64,000 nucleotides of DNA. Origin: Mesotaenium endlicherianum. Its lineage: Eukaryota; Streptophyta; Zygnematophyceae; Zygnematales; Mesotaeniaceae. Position 1 is the stretch's first letter; every line of letters begins with the position of its first letter. The position numbers were made by a program, and so were the translations under genes. This document shows, one piece after another, positions 1 to 10,540 of this stretch. The notes under the pieces are model-generated. The model made no database searches, was not told where the DNA came from, and saw only the letters and a list, made by a program, of their open reading frames with translations. Where the stretch lies: the NCBI GenBank assembly GCA_009602735.1, contig WELA01009032.1, positions 72,955-136,954 of the forward strand, in the 5' to 3' direction.

Positions 1-11
1 GGGGGGGGCAG

Positions 12-567
12 GGGAAGGGCGGACGAGAAGCAGCAGACGCGCGCGCACGCGGAGGACCTGCTGGCAGCCGCGGAGGTGCTGCAGTCGCCGCACGAGTACC
101 GGCGGCACCTTGTCAGCTACGTGCGCGTGCTCACCAAGTGAGGGCGCCCTGCTCTGACGGCCTCTGAGATGTCGGAGTGCAATGGAACAGCCGCCCTCCG
201 TCCCTGGCGTGCTCACGGCGTTGCTGGGCTGGGAGGGTGCAGGGAAGGGGATGAGGTGCGGCTGAGGGAGCTGTGTGAACATTTTCTGGGCAGACCATCT
301 GCGTCGCCGTCACTTGACGAGCACGCCACCATTCTGGTGAGGTACTTGGAGTCCCCTCTCACTGCTCTCCGCTGCTCTGCTCTGCTGGTATCCACTTGGG
401 AGGGAGTGTGACAATCGCTGCTGCTGCTGCTGCTGCTGCAGGGGATGAGCAAGCGGGAGCTGCTGCAGAAGGACATTCTGCCCACCATTGCCGCCAACCG
501 GGCGGTGCAGCGCCTGCTCAACGAGTTCCTTGACCTCCTGGCAGACGCGGAGGCAGAGGACGCTTGA
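12..567 (+). CDS. Unrecognised protein, C-terminal part (two exons, 5' end outside window)
   Basis: A GC-rich open frame runs from about position 13 and could be the end of an exon whose acceptor is the CAG at 9-11. It encodes an Ala/Glu-rich helical stretch with [11 protein letters not shown] and [10 protein letters not shown] second coding exon starts after the CAG at 439-441 and reads [20 protein letters not shown] before ending at the stop 565-567. The donor is uncertain. A phase-compatible GT lies after Tyr (120) or Arg (126), while the stronger-looking GTGAGG at 138 would put the second exon out of frame. Without that splice the frame ends at 139-141. Both pieces look like soluble amphipathic helices with no membrane segment. 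I recognise no family. It lies in the same orientation as the PYG7 gene downstream. Confidence 0.45.
417..440. repeat. (CTG)n microsatellite at an intron 3' end
   Basis: About seven CTG units run directly into the splice acceptor of the last exon of the first gene, and appear to serve as its pyrimidine-containing tract. Confidence 0.8.
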
Positions 568-1905
568 CACGCACGTGCTGAGTTGGGTGTACAGGTACAA
601 GGTAGGAGCATAGCACCATAGGTAGCAAGAGGAGGTCGAGCTCTGGCTCCCGTTGCATGCAAATGTTGCCAAAGACAGAAAGATTTGACGATGTCTTGAT
701 GTTTTTAGGCCAGGTAAGGTGTTTCTTGGGCCTTCCAGGCCACAGGCACCCCATTTGACTGTTGCGCACAGATTTCTTTGTAACATTTGGCAGTGTGAAA
801 GGTCGGAAGGCCGACTTGGTACAGTCAATGCAACAGTCAGCACGTCCATGCTGCTTCATACACTTGCACCATCTGTCGCATGCAAGAAGATACATGTCAG
901 AAGACATCATGGCCCCATGCCAAGTGACTTGATTGCAACTTGCAGGCACTGATAACAAGACCGCATATCGTCCGGACTCATTCAATTCAAGTTTTGGGCC
1001 TACAAGTACGTGAGGTTAATATGAGATTTGAAAAATTTACAAGCGCTTCACAACTCCAAATAAGGACCTCCTTTTGCAATAATATGAATTTTCTATCAAT
1101 TGGCATTCTCCATGCACGTCCCTTCTAACAAGTAGCGAGTATTGTGCAGAAGAACACATCGTACTATGTTTATCCACAATCAACCTACATGCATTCTCTC
1201 TGGGCATGATTGATTCACTCTTACTTTTAGCTGGTTCCCAGATGGAAAATGTTAAATCGGGAAGTTCATCATTCAAGAATACCTGGACCAAATCGCGCGT
1301 CACTTCTTACGAAGTCTGAGGTAAATGTTACTTGCCGTATATATGAATGAATTGGGAGTATTTAGCATGGATCAATGTTGTTAGCGCTTCCCTTTTCACG
1401 CGGAGTCAGAGTCTCCTGCCGACGGTTCGCTGAAGCCAAATCTTACGCCCTATCACGCCCTACTTTGTCCTTAACCAATACGCGATGGTAAAAGGCGCAG
1501 GGACGTATCTGATGTGGATAGGTCGTCGCAAATCCCCCACTTGAACCAACAATTCAACACATAACTTGTCACGTTACTCTGTGTCAACGTAATAATCTGC
1601 TGGGTCAGATTGGGCTTGCTGTATGACATTGTGTGAAATGGTGGGAAACATAATTTCTATTACAGCCGTACGTGCGGGGTACTGTAGGCGTACGTACGAT
1701 CTGGCAACGCTGGGCTTCCAGAAGTCGGATGCTCTCGGAGCGAGGAGAGCGAAGAGAGATTTTTCTTGCTGAGTCTGGGGCGTCGCTGGAGTTATATTTA
1801 GATACTTCTTTATCCTCCTGGGGTCCTGTGAAGGAGCTGTCCTTGCAAACTTTACACCCACCCACTAGCGAGAATCTTACTACGTGGCACCTCTACGAGA
1901 GCACA
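568..1905. other. Intergenic region, no gene seen
   Basis: The GC content falls and no open frame has coding character or family resemblance. From about 1670 a long open plus-strand frame begins. Only its part from the ATG at 1906 is proposed below as a candidate exon; the part before that ATG may be 5' leader. Confidence 0.5.
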
Positions 1906-2251
1906 ATGGAGGCTATTCTGCTAAATAGAAGTATTGCCTTAGGACTTGGTACTCCAACAGCTGTATTCCCAGATGGTATTTTAGGTAAAAGTAAGCAGCA
2001 CCCAGCTCAAACGATATCCTTTAGAATAGGTCCTAACATTCCAGCTCATGCTGCCCATTCGAATTGGAAAGTTTCAAGAAGCCGTCCTTTCATTAATGCA
2101 TCCTTGCCAGTCCAGAAAGGGGGGAAAAGAAGGTCATCGTCGTTGGAAAATGGAGAAGGGGAACGTCTAGGATGTCGGGATGACGAAAGACGACAACATA
2201 TAGGACTAGCAGCAGCCACCCTTGCGGCTTCTACGGCTCTCTCTCCTTCAG
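1906..2251 (+). CDS. Candidate first exon of the PYG7-like gene (transit peptide)
   Basis: From the ATG at 1906 an open frame of about 115 codons reaches a possible donor (TTCAG|GTGATC) at 2251/2252, leaving phase 1. The peptide is rich in Ser, Arg, Ala and Pro. Acidic residues appear only late (ENGEGER, CRDDER), and it ends in a hydrophobic Ala stretch (GLAAATLAASTALSPS). That is what a chloroplast transit peptide followed by a thylakoid-type segment looks like. It lies 1.1 kb upstream of, and in the same orientation as, the PYG7 exons, which lack an N-terminus. The phase does not fit the next recognised exon directly, so a small intervening exon would be needed. This is inference from position and composition; it could also be non-coding. 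Confidence 0.35.
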
Positions 2252-3331
2252 GTGATCATTTGTTCTGAGTGATCATACTCTTCAAGCAGGTTTGGTCGGA
2301 AGCTTTATAGGCACTTTGCGCTTGATGCCAAGCCTAGACACAAGAGGTTGACGGGACACTATGGCCATCTCAGGCCTGGGGAAGTCTCTCCCAGTCTTGT
2401 CTTCTCGAGGGATGACTGAAGTTATGGGATGCTTGGCCACGTATATTTTGGGTTCGTGCTTTAGAGAAACTCTGAGCCAAAGCTGCAATAAAATCCCCTT
2501 TTACGACTTCTATGGCTTCACTGCTAAGTTTGGCCTTGCCACTTCTAAAAAAGTGAACAACAGTGTGGGAAGTAGGATCCACCTCCGCAGTCTTTCTGAC
2601 TTTGAGGCATGAGGTATGCACCAGGTTGCAGCCGAAATAGCATGTCAACGGGCTCCTTCAGTCGCTCATTGGCATCTGCCAAGGCAGTTGGCCAGCTTCT
2701 CCATGTTAATCACAAAAATGATTTGCATGAATGTGGCCAATTCACGCTCTCAGTAGGAATCGTATGAGACCTTTTCATTGGTCATGAGCACAGTTATTAT
2801 TCAAGACCCAAATGGGGCCTGGCACTGTGTTGTGAAACTACTTTGGAAAGCTTACTCATAAAAGGTACCCCCCCTCACACTCTTTTTCTTGTTGACCAAT
2901 TGACAGAAGCAGCCGAGGCAGCAACACTTTACACTCCCAACGTCGTCTATGGAGAGGTAGACTCCTGCTTTTCCCTTTTCTCAAAGCGAGCTCCTTGATG
3001 CTTGTATACCTTGTGTCCGCGCACTTACATGAGAACGCCCCAGATACTTGTGCACAAAGTAACAATGTGAGAGGCTATTTTTTGTTGTTAGTTACGTCAC
3101 CTGCAAGTATGGAGCACAGATGCGGGCAACAATCTCTTCTTGAGTAGAAATGGAGTGGAGGGTGTGTTATTGATTGGGAGCACAACCACCCATTAAAATG
3201 CATCTGGTGCATCATTTTCTTCAGATAGCAGATAGCCGCTGGGTCCCTCAAGTGACGTGGCCTACAGCCTACAGCCCAGCGCTGTGCTTCATGGAGCAAC
3301 CCACTCGCAAGTAGCTGCTTTCTGACCACAG
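2252..3331. other. Probable intron or intergenic DNA, nothing recognised
   Basis: No open frame with coding character was seen on either strand. If the 1906-2251 exon belongs to PYG7, this stretch is intron and should hold one further short exon, which I could not find. Confidence 0.4.
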
Positions 3332-4204
3332 GCACGTGTTGGCGTCTCTGGGCTGTGGCAGGTTGCCTCAGTGCTGGAAGCGTCCGTGCAGCTGCTCTAC
3401 TTGGGGTCCTTGCTGGTGCTGCTGGGCGCGGGCAGCTTCCTGGTGGTGCGCCAGGTGCTCATCCGCCGCGAGCTCGAGAACGCCGCCAAGGAGCTTCAGG
3501 TAAGAACCGCCATGGCTCACCCTGACGGGCGAGTGGGTGGCTCCGGAGGCAGGAGCACTATTGCCCCGCACAGCCTCCTGCACGATCACCTCCCCCGCAG
3601 CACTACCGCCGCTTTTCTGTATCACTGCTGCCCAATTTTGATTGCCAGTCTGTTTCTACACGGAGTGTCAGCACACAAAGTATGCAGTGCTGTCTGAGGC
3701 AGAGCGGAGGCAGCTGACCATCCATCCATCCATCCATCCATGCGACTGGCACTGGGGCTGAGGGGGCAGGACCGCGTGCGGTCGGGGCAAGCGTCGAGCG
3801 AGGAGTACTTTGAGCTGGGGGCCGTCATGCTGCGCAAGAAGTTCTACTACATGGCGGACAAGTACCTGGAGCAGGCCATCAAGAAGTGGGAGGGCGACGA
3901 GCAGGACCTGGCTCAGGTGTACAATGCTCTGGGGTTCAGCTACTACTCGGAGAACAAGGTGGACAAGGCCATCAAGCAGTACGAGAAGGCAGTGCAGCTG
4001 CAGCCCGGCTATGTGACGGCGTGGAACAACCTGGGCGACGCGTACGAGAAGGACGCCAAGTTGCCGCAAGCGCTGCGGTCGTACGAGGAAGCGCTGATCT
4101 ACGACCCGTCCAACCGCGTGGCGCAGGCCCGACGAGACGACCTCAAGCCCCGCGTCGAGACTTTCCAGAGTGTGCAGAGTGCACAGGCCAACAAGTCAGA
4201 ATAG
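3332..4204 (+). CDS. PYG7: PYG7/Ycf37-like TPR protein, photosystem I assembly (3' exons)
   Basis: Two exons are clear: 3332 (or 3362) to 3499, and 3770 to 4204 with the stop at 4202-4204. The junction CAG|GTAAGA ... GGGGCAG|GAC is phase 0. The first exon carries one membrane segment ([19 protein letters not shown]) followed by a basic, helical stretch ending KELQ. The second carries three TPR units: around [20 protein letters not shown], then [14 protein letters not shown], then [14 protein letters not shown]. The order membrane anchor, KxLQ, VRxGx[11 protein letters not shown], [17 protein letters not shown], [19 protein letters not shown] is that of plant PYG7 (Ycf37/CGL71 relatives), a thylakoid protein needed to assemble and stabilise photosystem I. 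The N-terminus and transit peptide are not in these exons; 1906-2251 is a candidate. The intron at 3500-3769 contains a CATC repeat. The 3' side faces the PPR gene. Confidence 0.88.
3716..3741. repeat. (CATC)n microsatellite in PYG7 intron
   Basis: About five tandem CATC/TCCA units lie about 30 bases before the acceptor of the last PYG7 exon. Confidence 0.8.
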
Positions 4205-4592
4205 GGCATCAAGCCAACCAGTTTGTTCTTGTGGAATTCAGGGATCCCAATGAAGAAGGGTGCCTTTTCCTATACTTGTCAAATATGATACCAGGCAACA
4301 GATTTACCTCATAATACAGCTCCTAGGCCTTCAATTGTGGCTTTCTTCACATTTATGTGCATGTTTAGGTCTGCTTCCGACATGTGTTGTCGTGCAATTT
4401 GGCCTGCCAGGTTTTCTCAGCCACCTAGCTCACCGCCCCTTAACCTTGAGGAGAATGTTGGATCTTCCTTCCTCGCTTCAGTTTCTGTAGATGCGCATGC
4501 CACCTCATGCACACTGTTTGGCTTGATTATCCTTGTGTGCGGCAAAAGGGCAGAGACACAAGTGAAAAGATCAAAGAGAGAGAAAGAATGAG
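4205..4592. other. Shared 3' region between convergent genes
   Basis: PYG7 (+) ends at 4204 and the PPR gene (-) ends at 4593. The 388 bases between them must hold both 3' untranslated regions and polyadenylation signals. No further gene was seen. Confidence 0.6.
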
Positions 4593-6672
4593 TCAGGTGG
4601 TAAGCATTCCCGATAAAAGTTGCGGCAGCTCCTGTTGCAGCAGCCACTCCGCAAGAGCTGGGCCCTCAGCCAGCAGGCATCGCCGTCCATTCTGTTCTGA
4701 AACTCGAAATGGAAACTGGACTGATTCTAGTTTAGCTTCCACGCTGGACTGGCCAGCGCGCTCCGACAGGCCCTCTATCTGCACAGCCAAAGGCGGCTTG
4801 CGGCCCTGGCGCACGGCCGTGTGCATCTGCAGCAGCCAGTTGAGCAGAGCCAGCTGCGCCGAGTGCTTCCTGAGCTGCTGCAGAATGAGAACTTGCTTGC
4901 TGCTGCTGCCCCCTCCTCCTCCTCCTGCGGAACGCATCTCGGCCAGGGGGATGCCCTTGGCCAGCGCCTCGTGGAGCACGGCCAGCGCGCGCCGGTGCTG
5001 CCCCACGCTGCCCAGCGCCTCGATGAGCCAGATGTAGAGCGGGCGCAGGCGCGACATGAGGCCGCACGCGCCCTGCACGCCCAGCAGCCACTCCTGCGCC
5101 TGCCGCCAGATGTCCTCGGCCGCATCGTCCGGCGCGTACATCATGTCCTCCACCACGCCGCTGCCCTGCGCATCCAGCTGCTGCAGCACCTGCAGGCAGC
5201 TCAGGCGGTCGCCGTCGGTGGGGGCCTTGTCGGCCAGAAAGGACAGCACCAGGGTGGTGGTGCCCACGTCCGGTTCGCAGCCCACCTCGCGCATGCGCCT
5301 CACCATGCTGGCAGCCTCGGCGTACTTGCGCTGGCTCAGGTACGCCGTGAGCGCGCTCTGCCACACCCAGCGCGTGGACGCGCCCTTGTCACTGCTCACC
5401 ATGTCGTTGAGCGCCTGCTCCATCTCGCGGAACAGGCCCGCGCGCCCAAAGAGGTCCACGGCGGTGTAGTACGACACGTGGTTGTGCTTGTGGCCCGCCT
5501 GCAGCATGCGCGCGTACATGCGCTTCATGTGCTCGTACTGCCCGGCCACGCCGTACGCGTGCGCCATGGTGCAAAAGGCCTCCATGCTGGCCTCCACGCC
5601 CGCCGCGCCGAAGCTCTCGAAGAAGCGCTCCATGGCCGCCAGCGAGCGCACCTTGCCCAGCGTGGCCAACACGGACGCAAACGCCTTGGGGTCCGGCTCC
5701 AGCCGCGCGCTCTGCATGCGCGCCAGCGCGTCCTCCATGCGCACCAGCTGGCCCGCGTCCGCGTAGCCGCGCACCAGCGTGGCGTACGCCATTCCGTTGG
5801 GCCGCAGCCGCCGCCGCCCGCCGGGCTTGAGCATGGCCAGGCACTCCTCGGCGCGCTCGAACATGCGGTTGGCGCAGAAGGCCTTGATGAGCGAGGTGAT
5901 GTGGTACACGCTCACCGCGTAGCCCTCGCGCAGCATGGCGCCGTACGCGGCCCACGCCTCGTGGCAGCGGCCCGCGTCCGCCAGAATGAGCAGCAGCGTG
6001 CCGTAGTCCCACTGCTGCGGCCGCCGGTCGCTCGCCGCCGCCTGCTTCTGCATCCACTTGAACACCTGCAGCCCGCCCGCCCGCCCGCCCAGAAAGCCGC
6101 GTCGCACGTGTTCAATCAGCTGCACCGTGCCACCGTGCCGGGGTTCGGGGTTCTGGGTTCGGGGCTGAGGGGCAGGCAGGCCAGCCAGAGTGCTGCCAGC
6201 CACACAGCACACAGCACGCATGCGAGGGAGCACGCACCCAGTAGGCGCGGCGCCACTCCTGGTGCTGCTGCAGATGCGCCAGCACGCCCTTGAGGTCCGC
6301 GCGTGTCACGCCCCCCTGCGCCTGCGCCTGCGCGCCCCTCTGGTCCAGCAGCGCGTGCACGCCCGCCTCCTGCGTGGCGCGCCCCAGAGCCTGCAGCACG
6401 TCGGCGGCGCACTTGCTCAGCTTCTTCTTGGCCGTGTTGGACGAGCTCCTGCCCTCTCGGAAGCCGGCGGAGAGCAGGCGGCGCGAAATGAGCACGCCCG
6501 CCTCCTCTGCGCCCTCTCCCCAGGAGCTCTTCCAGGCCTGCGGATGGGGAGGCCCGTACTGGAGCAGCTGCGGAGCCTGAGGGTGGCTGCCCTCCTCAGG
6601 AGGAGTGGAGGAGGCGGCGTCGGGAAGTGCCACTGCAGTCTCTCTCCACCACAGCATCTTCTGGATCCCCAC
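4593..6672 (-). CDS. P-class pentatricopeptide repeat protein
   Basis: Two joined exons are supported: 6672(or further upstream)-6238 and 6119-4593. The donor is TGG|GTGCGT, the acceptor GTGCAG|CTG, and the phase is 0. The last exon alone encodes 508 residues. It holds about seven to eight 35-residue PPR units, for example YGTLLLILADAGRCHEAWAA, YATLVRGYADAGQLVRMEDA and YYTAVDLFGRAGLFREMEQA, then a non-repeat C-terminal part with a Gly/Ser-rich linker. The first exon contributes a basic helical region (ending HLQQHQEWRRAYW) before LQVFKWMQKQ, as in plant organellar PPR proteins that bind single-stranded RNA in plastids or mitochondria. No E, DYW or SMR domain is seen. The true start is unresolved: ATG at 6672 is in frame, but basic, acid-poor frames near 7037 and 7164 could be a transit-peptide exon. 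Target RNA and organelle are unknown. Confidence 0.8.
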
Positions 6673-8349
6673 AGGGCTTGCAGCGCCCAGCCTGTGACGG
6701 CAAGCTCACACACACGCACCCGCACGGACGGAGAAGAGGGAGAGACAGCAAAAAAGACACTGCCATCAGTCATGCTTTCAGTCTCGCCGCAAGCCTTCTC
6801 TTTCTCACTTGGCTCGACATGTGCGACGAAGCCATCAAGTGGTTCACGGGGAGGAAGAGGAAGCCACCTTGGCAAAAGTGCAGGCGGAGTCCCACGGTGG
6901 TGGTGGGGGAGCGGCAGAGCCGTTTGAGCACTTCGCACGCCCCACGGCTGGAGGCCTGGCCAGTCGTGCGGCACGCTGAAGCCCAGGAGGCGCCTCACGG
7001 CCCCCCTGGGCCTGCCCCTCCAGAGCCCCACTACCATCCTTCAGCAGCTGCACACACTCGGCGCTGCCACGCACTGTCAGACCACAGGAGACGGCATTCG
7101 TCACAGCCGAAGCACGACATGTCACAATCTTTGTGTGGCACCACTGCTTTCGTCGGCAGTTCACGTCGTGAAACTTGGCACCACCTTCTTGGCGAGCTAG
7201 AAGTTTCAGTAGCAGCTCACTTTTGTGCTACGCGCTTGCACAATGGCAAAAGTGACCTGGGATAGCGAATGAAAACTCACTGCTAGAGCTCAGGTTGATG
7301 TTTTCCATCCCCGTGCCAGTGACAGCTCTGACCAGCTTCCCAGCTAGCATGTGCAGGCTCTCTCTTTGTCTGAAATGATGCTCCCAGTGATAAGGCGCAC
7401 GTGGTGTCCAGGATGGCTCATCAACCCCAAAGCCCCCCTCGTGTAGCACAAGTCACTACTCCCTCGAAGTCTACACCAGCCTGAATTCACAAATTTGACA
7501 GAGGTGGCACATAATGCCTAATTACTGCTCTACGTTCTCGAATGAGCTCGTAAACTAAGGGTGTGATCTACACGAAGGCGGACAACATGCTGAACTTGAA
7601 CTCATACTGATTCTCTGTGCATTGAAGCCTGAAGCTAGTCTACAGTATCCATAACAGGAATAGCATCATATCTTAACAAGAGGTAAGTTGCCTCAAAGAC
7701 TGTTGATTGGAGAGGAAAGGCGACAAGATTGACGATAGAAAAGGCTTGGCCAAAACCTCGGCAGCTGCAGTCAGCTTGTAGCAAGCATGCTATTTAGTAC
7801 ATGCGATGAGCAGAGGAGACAGACTGAAGAGAATCGAACCGATCACCGAAACGAAACGCCCGTTAAGGCACCAACTTGAACGAGCATCTCTCTGACGCAA
7901 CTCAAAGGTGTCAACCGCCTTGACTAGATGTAAGTTGAAGCCTGAAAGAGTCACAAAATCCAGTTATGCATACCGTCGTTGGAGCCTTATCATCGCTTGG
8001 TAGCATCCGAGAGCGAAAAACTTCAGGATGCCACCGCAGTATGAGCTACTGCTTACTTGTCCTCTAGGCATCTCCTCCGAGAAGGTCTGAAACAATCTCA
8101 CCTTGTGTCCTTTGTCGGCAGCCATGCATGTGCGTCAGCAATGCCGAATATTACAAGTGAAGCGTTTTTGCTCGTGTCAGTGTAATGACCTTCACACTCA
8201 AAATGTCATCAAGTGAGGCACCACTCATTGTCGACAGGCGAAGTTCATGCATGTAACGATAAGATCCTGCCTCTATGCAGGCTACTTTGTCCGCTTCTTG
8301 GGGCGTGACAGCAGCTAAGTTCATATACACTCCATGTGACAGCTTCTAG
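6673..8349. other. Upstream region of divergent PPR and NUDT9-like genes
   Basis: The PPR gene (-) and the Nudix gene (+) diverge from here. On the minus strand two frames beginning near 7164 and 7037 are rich in Arg, Ala, Pro and Ser and poor in acids, so one may be the PPR transit-peptide exon. The first exon of the Nudix gene should also lie here (family N-termini carry a Leu-rich CPxG motif), but I could not find it. Between about 7440 and 8300 I see no coding signal. Confidence 0.45.
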
Positions 8350-10036
8350 TGGACTTCAGCCCCCTGCATGACCGGCAGCCCCATCCGAATAGCGAATTGG
8401 AAGCGACTGTTGACAAGGTGAGTGTACATTGTTCTCCCCGCTAAGGCTTCTCTGTCAGTTTGCATTCCCGCTGATGCTTTTTGCGCTCCCATGCATGGAG
8501 CTTGCATTTAACTGGTGGAAGGATGGTAAACCAGTCGGCACGCTGCTTTTTTCTATGGGGATCCACCTGATGAGCTGGCTGTAAGGGACGCAGACCTGGG
8601 AGGAAAGGCTAGAATCACAGCCTGCGTTGTACAATGGCACCAAATTCAGGGTAAGGCTTATGAGCTCCCCCCTTCCCTCTCGCTGTTGTCTGCCATCGCC
8701 ATAGTGGGCTCTCAACGCGGCAGCTTGCTGATGAGCCGCTAGGAGGATGTGAGTGGAGCTGGCAGTATGCAGGCTGCAAGGTGGTGGAGACGAATGGGCA
8801 GGCACAGCCCTCGGCGGTGCTGCTGCAGCTGGGCCTCACAGACTACAAGTGGGTGTCATTCCCACCTCCTCTCACTTGGCGTGTTTGGTTGCACGTTGGG
8901 TGAGTGCCAGGCAGCTCATGGTGCCAAGGGAGGGGGGAGGGGGGAAGGGGGGAAGGGGGGCGTGCAGGAGTCACATGGGCACCAATCTGAGCTCCGAGTG
9001 GCGTCAGTTTGAATCTGCCCAAAGCGACACTGACGCACACAGGTGGCGCCATCTGGCGAGTCCACTTGGCAATGCTGCGGTGGTGGAGACGAGTGATGGC
9101 CGCATCGTGGTGCTGCAGCGCGGCTCCGCTGTGGGCGAGTTTCCGCGCTGCCCCGTCTTTCCCGGCGGCCACTCGGAGGTATGTGAGATGCACCCCCCCA
9201 GAGCTTTGAGGAGGAGGAGCAGGAGGAGGATGCCGGGATGAGCTGCTCACATGTGCGCATGCATGTGATATGTGTGCATGCAGCCCTCCGAGGTGGGAAT
9301 CTTCAGCCACAGCACGCAGGGGAGCGGCTCCGAGGCAGCAGAGGAGGAGAGGTGCAAGCTGATTGTGGACGAAATGTACGCGGGCATCGTGCGCGAGGTG
9401 GAGGAGGAGACGGGCGCGCCCGCCTCCTCGTTGGTGCTCCTCCTCCTCTTCCCCCCAGGCACGCTCCTCTGTGGCTTCTGCCCCAGCATGCATGCCTGCA
9501 TATCCACTCAAGAGGGGCACTGGGTCTGGTGTTGGCGGGCGGGCGGGCNAGGCGCGTGCACAACACGCGGCCCACCGCCATCTTCAGGGCCTGCTGCGCG
9601 CTCTCTGCACACCAGCTGCTGCACTGCTACACGGCTGCGCAGCACGCGTTCGAGTCCACCCAGCTGCTGTGTGTGTCCCCCGTGAGTGCCCTCGTTCCTC
9701 TTCTCCCTCTACCCTCCACAACGATCGGATAATCCTCCCGATCTTGGAGAGCATCTCTGTGCGGTGCCGAATTGCAGTTCTTGAGGGCAGAAGCGGGAAT
9801 GACTTGATGCTCTCCGTGTTCTCCTCTTGCATTCGCTGCTGACGGCCACTCTTTGTGTGGTGGATGTGGGCTGCCTCCGGGAGTAATTGCTGCAGGCGGA
9901 GCTGCAAGAGCTGGCCGCCCGCATGCCGGGATGCCACGCGGGGGGAGCTGCGCTGTACTTCCTCTCCCTTCGCACGAGGGCGAGGGAGGGGGAGCAAGAG
10001 AAAGACAGGGCCAGCCAACTCCCAGTCGGCGAGTGA
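8350..10036 (+). CDS. NUDT9: NUDT9/NUDT22-type Nudix hydrolase (UDP-sugar hydrolase), partial 5' end
   Basis: Exons by phase: 8350-8417, 8594-8650, 8766-8848, 8968-9178, 9284-9433, about 9552-9681, and 9896-10036 (stop 10034-10036). Marks in order match plant NUDT9 and animal NUDT22: DFSPLHDRQPHP, TWEERL...YNGTKFR, LQLGLTDYK, GTNLSSEW, HLASPLGNAAVVETSDGR, VGEFPRCPVFPGGHSEPSEV, REVEEETGAP (the Nudix helix, with the long spacer typical of this subfamily), FESTQLL, and RMPGCHAGGAALY at the C-terminus. NUDT22 hydrolyses UDP-glucose and UDP-galactose to UMP and sugar 1-phosphate; the same activity here is inferred. The first exon is not found. The short segment normally following the Nudix helix is also missing, next to the unknown base at 9549. 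The C-terminal tail after ALYFLS is charged and longer than usual. The gene is convergent with the RCC1 gene. Confidence 0.85.
8927..8960. repeat. G-rich purine tract in an intron
   Basis: Several runs of four to six G separated by AA or A lie just before the acceptor at 8965-8967. It could form a G-quadruplex in the RNA, since it is on the coding strand. No function is shown. Confidence 0.6.
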
Positions 10037-10540
10037 CTGGACGGCACCAGCAGCAGCAGCCCCACGTGTGGCAGTGGCCTATCAGCATCGGGCCTCGGGC
10101 ACCTTGCAACCAGTCACATGTGTGTTCAGGTGGCCTTGGACAACCCTGCATTTGTATATAATAAATCATGCTACATGGGAGATGATTCCACGAGCTGAAT
10201 TTGTGTATATCACTCCACTCATACGGGTATATACACTTCAAAGTAGGTTATAAGCCAAGGACCTTGGCCATCTGCGATCATAATTGTCCTCACAGTGACG
10301 GTATCTGTGCGGCACGTCATTGTTGGCTCATGCCACCATGCATGCAGCACTTGGTGGACTCACGTTCCTGTCTGTTCTACAGATGCAGTGGACAACTGTT
10401 GCCACAACCAATGTTGGTATTGGTCAATAATATTGGTCTTGGTGAAGGACTCATGCCTTGCATGTACTAGCTCGTCTATTCAATCCACTCGGCTACCTAT
10501 GCACGCGCACTGAGAACGGTGATGCATGGCTCCACCCCGC
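10037..10540. other. Shared 3' region between convergent genes
   Basis: The Nudix gene (+) ends at 10036 and the RCC1 gene (-) at 10541. The plus strand has AATAAA within TATAATAAATCATG near 10160, a plausible polyadenylation signal for the Nudix gene. No gene was seen. Confidence 0.5.

Noticed and set aside
3716-3741. CRISPR-like or other spaced repeats
   Set aside because: Simple tandem CATC units without spacers. No repeat-spacer array is present anywhere in the window.
4821-6293. Long plus-strand open frame of 490 codons opposite the PPR gene
   Set aside because: Composition (His, Arg, Ala, Gln rich) is that of an antisense shadow of a GC-rich coding exon, and the minus strand has clear PPR repeats.
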